DNA of 64,000 nt from Erythroxylum novogranatense (Eukaryota; Streptophyta; Magnoliopsida; Malpighiales; Erythroxylaceae). Location: positions 19,437,300-19,501,299 of the forward strand of contig CM057231.1 of assembly GCA_029891385.1 (NCBI GenBank), read 5' to 3'. Shown one piece after another: positions 55,901-64,000 of the stretch (positions are counted from its first letter, which is position 1; every line of letters begins with the position of its first letter). The notes under the pieces were generated by a model. That model worked only from the letters and a program-made list of their open reading frames with translations. It was not told the origin of the DNA and searched no databases. A program made the translations under genes and the position numbers.

Positions 55901-57787
55901 TTTTTTATTAATGGTAGATCATTAAAAGCATAAAGAGGATTTGACAGGGTAATCTTATCTTCCCTTATTTATTTGCTATTGTAATGGAAGTCTTCAACAA
56001 AGTTTTTAAAAGTGTCATTGAGAGGACTAAAGCATTCAAATATCACTCAAAGAGTAAGAAGTTTAAACTGTCAAATCTATGTTTTGCAGATGACTTGATC
56101 CTTGTAGCAAATTTTGATCCTATATCCATCAATACTCTAATGTTAGCCCTTAAGATCTTTAGAAGGGTCTTAGGTATGGATATTAATTGTTCCAAATGTG
56201 GCTTTTCTCTTTCCAAAAGTGCTAACCACCTAGAGAAAAGCATAAAATCTATCATTGGATTTAAATTGATGATGCCATATATGGTTTATCTTGGAGTTCC
56301 CAGTTCAAATAACATATTGGCCTATAGGGACTACACCTTCCTTATTGATAAGTTTAACAGAAGAATCTCTAATTGGATGAGTAGAAATTTTTCACTAGCT
56401 AGTAGAGTTTAGATGATTTCCTCTATCCTTGCTTTTGTTAGTTTGTATTGGGCTTCACATATGGTATTGCCAGCTTTTGTGAACAAGCATATTGATAAGA
56501 TTATCAAGAACTTTCTTTGTACTGACGTGAATAATTCCATAGGCAAGGCTAAGGTAATATTAGTTGAGATTGCAAATCAAAGGATAAAGGGGGCCTCAAC
56601 ATAATCCCTCCAAAAACTTTGAACACTAATTTGTTGATTAAAATACTCTAGAGGTTATTCAATGAAAAGCAATCTTTGTGTTCTAAATGGGAACATGGGT
56701 ACTATATTAAGTCTAATAACATTTGGAAATATGATCCACCCCCTGGAACTTCCTGGGTTATAAAGAACATCCCAGCTACTAGAAGAAAAGTCAAGCTAGA
56801 ATTCATTAACCTAATTGGTAATGGTAAAAATACCAATTTCTGGTATGATAACTGATTATCAATTGGATTCTTGTAGAATCAAGTTTCTACACATATTTTG
56901 AAATCAGTGATATATCATGTAGATTTAGAGGTTGATGCACTCACCAACAAATAAATTTTTTATAGCCTTCTTATTTCAGAACACATCAATCAGGAAATAA
57001 AATCCACATAGCTAAATGAGGAGGATGATAGACTTATATGGAAGCACTCTAGCCCAGGAAAGTTTACAAACACAACTTGCAGAAGATTCTTAACAGAAAA
57101 ATTAGACCATATCCTATGGGCCAATGTAGTATGGTTTAAACACCATAATCCTCAAGCATTAACAATGCTGTGGATGGCTATGAAGGACAAACTCCAAATA
57201 ACTGACAAAATAACTAAATATTTGCAGATTCCTAATTTGTATACATTATGTTAAAGAGCTGAGGAGAACATGCAATACTTGTTCTTTCTTTTTGTTTCAC
57301 CAAAGAAAGCTGGAACACCCTACTTATCTTATGTCATATCCACAATGCTCTTAATAGTTGGAATGAGACTGCCAATCGGTATACTACAATTTGTCTTACC
57401 AATAAAACTAAGAGATGGAGCTTCTGTGTGATCTTAACCTTTATTGTTGCTGCTGTTTGGGATGAAAGAAACAACAAATTATTCTAGGATCCAGAGAAAA
57501 GCAAGGAGAACTTCCATAAAGAACTCTTACAACAAATCAGGTTGCACATCAACCTATTCAAGGACAAGTATGGTGCTATGAACTACTTCAACAATATATG
57601 GAAGCTATAAAATCATCATTGGCAGAAGAGTGACAAGATTGTAACATGCAATTTTAGTCTTGTAACTGTCTGATCATCTCCATTTCAAGAGTGGGTACAT
57701 CATGATGTAGCAAATGTATTGTACTTTTGATTATTTTTCATTGGCTTAGTGGCATAACAAAATTCATTATTTTCTTCTTAAAAAATT
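55901..57787 (+). pseudogene. LINE L ORF2: C-terminal reverse transcriptase and tail
   Basis: Resumes at LINGRSLKA (55908). Open frame 55984-56412 reads MEVFNKVFKSV, then LCFADDLILVANF with the FADD catalytic motif, SKCGFSLSKS, and MVYLGVPSSN (YLG.P of plant LINEs). After one stop at 56410-56412 the frame goes on to about 56604 (ISNWMSR..., WASHMVLPAFV). The later part is broken; WYDN- and KLQITDK-like bits match the zinc-binding RT tail. From about 57600 it is the 3' untranslated region, ending near 57787 in AAAAAA. Confidence 0.88.
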
Positions 57788-57924
57788 GTATATAGCTAAT
57801 AGTCTAAATTACTTTAATTGGCCTAAACTCTTTTAATCGCAACAAGATTATTAGTGCAGGCAAAACTTGTTATTTGCAAATATTTACACTTTTAACTTCC
57901 ATTGTAAAAAGTTGTGCTTTTAAT

Positions 57925-58112
57925 CAGGGATGGTAATGGGTAGCGCCAGGCTCGGACTCAAGCTAAGCTCGAATTTTTTAGAAAAAAACAAAACGATGTT
58001 GTTTTGCGTTACCAGGCCCGGGAAGCCAGAGTCAGAGCCCAATCTGAGGCTTGGTCAGCCTAGGCCTAGCTCGTTGACTTTGGTCTGGGCCCTGACCCTT
58101 TTGCCATCCCTA
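57925..58112. mobile_element. hAT-type MITE, 188 bp
   Basis: Starts CAGGGATGGTAA and ends TTTTGCCATCCCTA, imperfect terminal inverted repeats. Perfect 8-bp TSD CTTTTAAT at 57917-57924 and 58113-58120, the length made by hAT transposases; CAGGGATG also fits hAT ends. GC-rich inside. No coding capacity, so it depended on a transposase elsewhere. Confidence 0.88.
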
Positions 58113-58120
58113 CTTTTAAT

Positions 58121-59490
58121 TGTTAATGTAAGATTTTATAATACTCAATTATGAAAACCATAAACTTATTTTTTTCTCTATTTTTGTTTTTATAAACTCA
58201 TTTATCGTTAATTAAATATATATCATTCAATTATTTAATATATTAATTATAAATTAAAATTATGAATAATTTAATTTTACTTAATAATATTATTCAAATT
58301 TTGTAACTAAATATAATAAAATAAAAATATTAAAATATAATTAAATTTAAAATATGCTCAAAATATATAAATTTCAATTAAAATTTAATTTAATAACTAA
58401 AATATATTTCTATTTATAAATTATCTATTTTAATAAAATAAAATCATTTTATTAATAAATATTATACAAGAGGTTAAAATAAAATTTTTTATTTAATATA
58501 TAATTATTATCAGTGATAAAAGTATATTTACATTGACATTAATAATCAAATTAGAATTTGTTTTATTTACAAAATATAAACTAAAAACAGAAAAATAAGA
58601 ATAAAAATTAAAATTGCAGCAGAGAAAAGAAATAAAGCTAAAAGACCTCGAGATTTTATATTTTTATTCACCGAAGGTGTAAAAGATGTCAATTATGATT
58701 GAACCACAAGGTAATGAATAATCATAACCTATTTATACATAATTAAGGTAGTAACTACTGAAATAAAACAAACTTATTATTTGAATGAACTAAGTTAATT
58801 ATGATTTAATAACACAACTACTTTAGATTAGAATTAAGATTGTAATTACAGATTGGAATTTAGAATTTAGAAGGGTACATATTGAATTATCAAATATCTT
58901 TTATATTTCTTTATAAATAACTTGAAAATTTCACAATGCTATTTAGTTTTAAGGGGAAATCATAATAATTATTATTCCAATAAATACTATGTCATTATTT
59001 ATATGTTTTGAGAAAATTGTTTGATAAATCAATTATTTAAAATAAAATGACAAAATTAATTTAAATAATTGAAAATTTTATTTTATTTTAATCATGCATA
59101 AACATTTAATCTTAAGAAAGAAATTTTATTTTCATTTAAAAAGTATTTTAAAAATAAAGCATAAATTTTTTCAAATAATCATTTTTATTTATGGAAATTA
59201 TTACTAATCAATTATAAAATAAAAGAGAATATAATTATTAAATAAAATAAATAAAATTTAATTAATATAAATGTATATTAAAGAATGAATGTGTCATATG
59301 TTAAAATGTAAAGTGCCATTAAAAATTCAAAAGAGTTTTTGTGTTTTTAATCGATTACTTACAAATATAAACTAAAAATATTATTTATGTATTATGTATC
59401 AACTTTTTATTAATTTCAATATTTGGGATTTAATTATGATATAATTATAAAAACTATTTTTATAATTAATTTTTTACTTATATTTAATAT
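58121..59490. other. Very AT-rich intergenic stretch
   Basis: About 1.4 kb dominated by AT-rich words such as TTAATATA and AAATAAAA. I see no gene, no LTR ends and no tandem array. Could be a matrix attachment region or just unselected spacer. Confidence 0.6.
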
Positions 59491-59947
59491 GCGGGATAAT
59501 TATTAATCTATATAAAGAAAGAAAACTGATCGCAACGTGAAACTTGCACGTGCATGCCTGTGCATATGGAACAGAAGGAGGCCGAAAGCCCAATGTAGAC
59601 CATAAAGGACTCCATTCCAAGGACGACCACAAATTCAAAATTTGACAAACGCTCGATTTGTGGCCACCAGATCATAATCCCGAGCTTGTGTGGACTGCAT
59701 TTCAAGAATGATGCCCTACCCCCTTATTAACTGGAACAGGGTTAGAACACCCTTCGTTAGGGTTGGAACTCTCTCGAACCTTTTGCTCGGTAACTCTTTT
59801 CTGACTCTAACTAATTTCAATAAAAACCAACTTCCTAAGGAAAACTGATAAGGACTTTAGGAGAGCCACACCCTAAAAGCTAGGTTATGAGGGTAGAGAG
59901 CCCAAAGTCCTTATAAATCTCATATCAATTTTGTATTTAATCAATAT
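59491..59947. other. Unassigned stretch of ordinary base composition
   Basis: Less AT-rich than its left side. A minus-strand frame of 65 codons (59705-59508) has no known motif. The part 59855-59940 (AGAGCCACACCCTAAAAGC, CCTTATAAATCTC) looks like a repeat or promoter text common in plant genomes. No gene can be supported. Confidence 0.4.
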
Positions 59948-60441
59948 GTTGTGAATCTTTTGATTTGTACGCTTATAGTGATGCTGATCATGGTGGCTGT
60001 AGGGTAGATAGAAAAAGAACTAGTGGGTTATGTCATTTCTTAGGATCATCTTTGATCTCTTGGGCTAGAAAAAAGTAAGTTAGTGTAGCCATCTCTACTG
60101 CTGAATCTGAATATGTAGCTGCCGAAAGTGCATGTGCCTAAGTTCTTTGGATTAAACATCAATTGCTTGATTATGGTATTGTTGTTAAAAACATTCCCAT
60201 TTATTGTGATAATACCAGTGCAGTTTGGTTGAGTAAAAATCCAAATTTGCATAGTAGAACAAAGCATATAGATATTATACATCATTTCATTCGTGATCAT
60301 TGTTTGAAAGGTGACATTTGTTTGAAACATGTATCTACTAATGATCAATTAGCTGATATTTTTACAAAGCCTCTTAAAGAAGAAGTGTTTGTGAACATAA
60401 AATTGAGGCTTGATATGTGTTATTTGAATTCTATTAATTGA
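59948..60441 (+). pseudogene. RNase H end of D pol
   Basis: Reads ESFDLYAYSDADHGGC, STAESEYVAAESACA, then after stops at about 60076 and 60139 LLDYGIVVKNIPIYCDNTSA, HSRTKHIDI and NDQLADIFTKPL, and stops at 60439-60441. Parallel to C 27660-28154 with the two stops at different places, so the lesions arose separately. Confidence 0.92.
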
Positions 60442-60585
60442 TTTTCTGCATACATTAGCACAACAAAATGGTCAAATATTAGGCAAATATGTGATCCCAT
60501 CTGAGAATACATCATTATGATCTACACTTAGGCTAAAAGATGATTTATGTAGAGTTTAGCAATATTCCAATCAACTAATTGGAGT

Positions 60586-60795
60586 TTAATTCGACTGAAG
60601 TTGAGGAATTACTCGAGTTAGTTAGTTGCCTGTTGCAAATATTACAGTTATAGTCAACTACTAGTCTTCGACTAGTCAACTAATACACCTATTTTTCAAA
60701 ACCAGTCGACTAATTATATGCGACCAGTCGACTAGTTTTATGCCAGACAACCCCCACTCTTAATTTTATTTTTATTAGTCGACTAACACCCTACC
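60586..60795 (+). repeat. AGTCGACTA motifs after pol in D
   Basis: Several copies (GACTAGTCAACTAAT, CCAGTCGACTAATT, CCAGTCGACTAGTT, TTAGTCGACTAAC) at the place where C has its second array. Flanking bases have shifted from AAG..CTT to TAG..CTA while the palindrome is kept. Confidence 0.8.
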
Positions 60796-61371
60796 ATTCA
60801 ACTATAAGTCATCTGGGTCTTCTTTAAAACCCCACTTTTTCCCCAAATCTCCGAAAAGCACTCTTCTTCTCCTTCAAAATCTCTTCCTTGTTGATTTTGG
60901 TTGTTGCAATTGCCTTAGACCAACATTTCATAATATTTTCTTCATATTGTTGTGATTTTCACTTTGTTTTGATTGCTTTTTTTTTATAAATGGTAAATTT
61001 TTATCAAAAGAATAAAGTATTCACTTTGTTTTGATGGTTTGTTCCTTTATTAATGGGATTGGGATTCTTGTTAGTTTGTTTTCATTATTTTGATTATGAA
61101 AAAAAGGGGGAGTAATATTGAAATTGTTGTTTTGACTTCATAATTTTTTTTAATTCATAACATTTTTTAATCATCTTGATTTGAATTATAGATTATACAA
61201 ATTTTATGACTTTGTTTTTTTGCAAGGTTATTGAATTCAATGATTTATATGATTAAGGGGGAGACAATCTGAAAAAAAAAGGACAAGGCATAAAAACCTT
61301 GATCAATGTTTTTTTGTTTTCATTTCTTAAACAATTTCTAAGTGTTTTGTCATTATAAAAAAGGGGGAGAT
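60796..61371 (+). promoter_or_regulatory. 3' spacer of D with polypurine array; extra ORF absent
   Basis: A short CT-rich leader (60830-60890) passes straight into text matching C after its extra ORF (TTAGACCAACATTT against TTGACCAACATTT at about 30015). Purine tracts at about 61103-61115, 61256-61266 and 61359-61371 parallel those of C. No gene remains. Confidence 0.8.
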
Positions 61372-62457
61372 TGTTGGACCAATGGTGGTTGACAAATTAA
61401 ATCCTACTTATGTTTTGATAATAATAAAATGTATAGAATTGGTTAAGAAATTATTTCAGGTGTTTTGGAATGAAGTAAATCAAGACAACATTAATCTTCA
61501 ATGGGCAAGATATAAATCATTGTGAAATCAAGAAGGAAATAATCTTCAACGTACAAAAAATACTCAAACATGAAGATTATGGGAAGATCTGATTAAATAT
61601 ATCCGTTGGAGTTATCACTAGTCGACTACATTGTGGCAAGTCGACTAATAATATTCAGATATGTAAGTGGGGCATGAAACAAGTAGACTAAGATGTTACA
61701 AGTCGACTGCAAATCAGATAGATAGGTGAACTAGTCGACTATCATAGCACTAGTTGACTAATCGAAGAGAAGAGAAGAAACGTGCATTGAATTTCGTTGG
61801 TACTAGTCGACTATAACAGCTCGACTAGTCGACTATCAGGTGAAGTTGAACAAACTTTGTCTGGATCAATCACAAATGGAAAGGAAAAAGTTTAGCAACG
61901 TCTATAAGAAATCAAGCAACGGCTAAAAGAAGATTTGCAACGTCTATATTCATGTATAGTCTGCAAATAAATAGAGGTACATCAAGGGATAGAAAAAGAG
62001 AGTCCGAAAAAAAAACATACCACTATTGTTACCAATTTACTCTCAATTGCTCTTATCTTGTTTCAAATTTGTATTGAGCATTTTTCCTTCATCTTTATCA
62101 TTGTTATTTTTGTGAGTTGAGTGATTGGTGAAAAATCACTTATGAGGTAGGATTTGTGTCGAAAAACAAACCAATTGTAAGGGTAGTTTGAGCCGAAAAT
62201 CAAGAGGTGTTGTAAAAGTTCACACTGAACTAAAACGTGTCCAGTAAAGTGATTTGTCAAATCTTAAGTGGGAGCTTAGGTAGAGGACGTAGGTCTTAGC
62301 ACCGAACCTCTATAAAAATAGTGTTTGCCTTTCTTCCCTACTCTTTTACATTTCAATTTTAATTATTTAAATTAGTGTGTTCTAATTCTCTGTTATTTGT
62401 AGCTCTTTGCGAAAAAGGTTTAAAGATCTATTCAACCCCCCTTGTAGATCGTTTACA
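61372..62457 (+). repeat. 3' LTR of D
   Basis: TGTTGGACCAATGG...GATCGTTTACA. U3 carries about eight AGTCGACTA-type palindromes (61617-61840). CAAATAAATAGAGG at about 61963 takes the place of the TATA box. Aligns with the C LTR best outside the palindromes and in the last 200 bp. Confidence 0.92.
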
Positions 62458-64000
62458 TTAGCTAGACTTCAAGTAATCCAACGGGCCATGACAAGTGCTA
62501 ACATGGAGAATCTGTTAGATCTTGAGGACCATTTAAGTGGAGAGCTGATGCAAGTTTTATGCGAGGAAGAAATATATTGGCACCAAAAAGCCCGATGCGA
62601 ATGGCTCTCTAAGGGGGATTGAAACACAAAATACTATCATACCCTCACTCTATCCAAATGGAAAAATTGAAGATAGAGGGCTACTGGATCCTCATGGAGC
62701 CTGGATCTCTGACCTCGCTTAGCTGAGTAAGCTAGCCAGGGACTTTTTTGTCAACTTGTATGCCCGATTTCAAGAGCTTTTCCTTCTTTATTTGAAAGCA
62801 ATTTGTAAACTCTCTCTCAGCCTATCCAAGACTCTGAAATCCAAACAACAGTTTTTGACATGAACTCGAGCAAAGCCCCAGGAGTCGATGGCTTCAACGC
62901 CCTATTCTTTCAGAAAAAATGGGGCAGGTCAGCTCAAAGGTGATAGAATACGTTAAGGAAGTCTTCAGATTGGAACGTTGGGACCCTGACCTAAGCCAAA
63001 CTATCGTTGTCTTAATCCCCAAAGTTCCCTCCCTGAGGACTATAACACAATTCCGCCCTATCAGCCTCTATAATGTGCTTTACAAGGTTATTTCCAAGGT
63101 CATAGTCAATCGACTGAAACCCTTCATGGCTCATTTAATACAAGCACCCTAGAGCAGTTTTATTCCTAGACATCAAACCAAAGACAACATCATCACCACC
63201 CAGGAAGTCATCCATTTGATTTGAAAGAAAAAAGGGGAAGGTCAAGTACCTGGCTATCAAGGTGGACCTTGAAAAAGCCTATGACTGGGTAAGCTGGGAT
63301 TTTATCCACAATACGTTAATAGACATCGGGATCCCAGACGACCTTCGTTTTTTCATTATGAAGTATGTGACTACGGTGTCACTACAAGTCCAGTGGCAGG
63401 GAACCCTTACAGATCCTTTCTACCCCTAACGCAGGATAAGGCAAGGTGACCTGCTCTCGCCATATCTCTTTTTGTTGTGCATGGAACGACTTGGCCAACT
63501 TATCTCACAAAAGATAGGACAAGGCTTATAGAGACCAATTAAACTGAGTCCTACGGGACCCCAGATATCCCATATTTTCTTTATTGATGACTTTGTTCTC
63601 TTTGCAGAAGCTATAGATTCTCAAATTTCGATTATTGGGCAAACAATGGCAGAGTTTTGTATGGGCTCTGGTCAAAAAGTGAATACCGAAAAAACCCAAA
63701 TTTTTTTCTCAAAGAACATTTTCCTCGCTTTTGCGTCTAGGATTAGTTAAGACTTGCACGTCTCGTGTACGAACAATCTGGGGAAATATCTTGGCGTTCT
63801 CCTATTACACGAGAGGGCTTCCTGACAGACTTACCAACACCTTCTGGATAAAGCTCGTCAGAGCCTTGCCGGCTGGCAAGCAAAGGTACTGTCTCTTGCA
63901 GGGAGGGTCACTCTAACCCAATCTATCATCACAACCTTGCCCATTTATACGATGGAAACGGTTAACCTTTCGCAACAACTCTACAACGATTTGGAGCGCC
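62458..64000 (+). mobile_element. LINE R, ORF2 reverse transcriptase, runs off the window
   Basis: A second plant LINE. In broken frames: EEEIYWHQKARCEWLSKGD (62565-62622), NSSKAPGVDGFNALFF (about 62865-62912), TIVVLIPKV and FRPISLYNVLYKVISKVIVNRLK (62998-63120), then LAIKVDLEKAYDWVSWDFI (about 63250-63305, with catalytic D), RIRQGDLLSPYLFLLCMERL (about 63430-63490) and FIDDFVLFAEA (63580-63612, the active site). Later text to 64000 fits the thumb. Stops and shifts make it dead. Better preserved than L and a different subfamily (FIDDFVLF against FADDLIL). Its upstream part was lost where D sits. Confidence 0.9.

Larger units (their letters stand above)
1..57787 (+). mobile_element. LINE retrotransposon L, split by nested insertions
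   Basis: A non-LTR retrotransposon of the plant L1 type. Its pieces lie at 1-2328, 2942-3700, 4610-4620 and 55901 to about 57787. They read in order as ORF1, endonuclease, reverse transcriptase, and a 3' tail that ends in a run of A near 57780. Removing the inserted elements and one TSD each leaves about 5.0 kb, close to the usual plant LINE length with the 5' end outside the window. The reading frame has many stops and shifts, so this is a dead copy. It is the oldest layer here, since everything else from 2.3 to 55.9 kb sits inside it. The exact 3' end and its TSD were not resolved. Confidence 0.85.
59948..62457 (+). mobile_element. 5'-truncated Sirevirus D, relative of C
   Basis: Begins abruptly inside RNase H at 59948 and runs through a 3' spacer, polypurine tracts and one LTR (61372-62457, 1086 bp). 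Nucleotide similarity to C is clear in RNase H and at LTR ends. It lies against LINE R at 62458. The 5' part, including any second LTR and TSD, is gone. Confidence 0.9.

Noticed and set aside
58121..59490. Possible origin or centromere-type satellite.
   Set aside because: AT-rich but with no tandem periodicity that I could see.

Overview
This window looks like repeat-dense nuclear DNA of a flowering plant, probably a dicot (inference: AT-rich, plant LINE, Ty1/copia Sirevirus and Ty3/gypsy families, and plastid-derived pieces). I see no host gene with an intact reading frame. Almost every base from 1 to about 57.8 kb belongs to one nest of transposable elements, which I resolved from LTR ends, primer binding sites, polypurine tracts and target-site duplications (TSDs).

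Layout. A LINE on the + strand (L, 1-57787) is split by two solo LTRs (2329-2936; 3701-4604) and by a minus-strand Ty3/gypsy element (G, 4621-55900). G holds three insertions. Element A (8485-20498, TSD ATGAT) has 2.6 kb LTRs and itself contains a 4.27 kb solo LTR (S1, 12769-17034, TSD GAAAT). Element C (22342-31492, TSD ATAGG) is a Ty1/copia Sirevirus. Element Y (33974-54917, TSD GAAAT) is a gypsy element whose 3' LTR carries both a scrambled plastid insert (42188-43681) and element X (44456-54329, TSD TGAAG). With its passengers removed, G is about 9.2 kb and the in-window part of L about 5.0 kb, both normal sizes, which supports the reconstruction.

Beyond the nest: LINE 3' end, a 188 bp hAT-type MITE (57925-58112), about 1.4 kb of very AT-rich DNA, an unassigned stretch, a 5'-truncated relative of C (D, 59948-62457), and a second LINE (R, 62458 to the window end).

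How the parts work. All elements carry disabling stops or frameshifts. C is the best preserved: LTR, gag, protease, integrase, reverse transcriptase, RNase H, an extra 3' ORF, a polypurine array and a second LTR. The most interesting signals are non-coding. The LTRs of four gypsy families (A, S1, Y, X) carry intron-like sequence with donors, a CTCAC-type branch site and an acceptor; A and S1 share a 67-nt internal exon despite very different intron lengths. Inside these introns lie multi-hairpin foldbacks. Y has two primer binding sites captured inside its LTR as 47-bp repeats.
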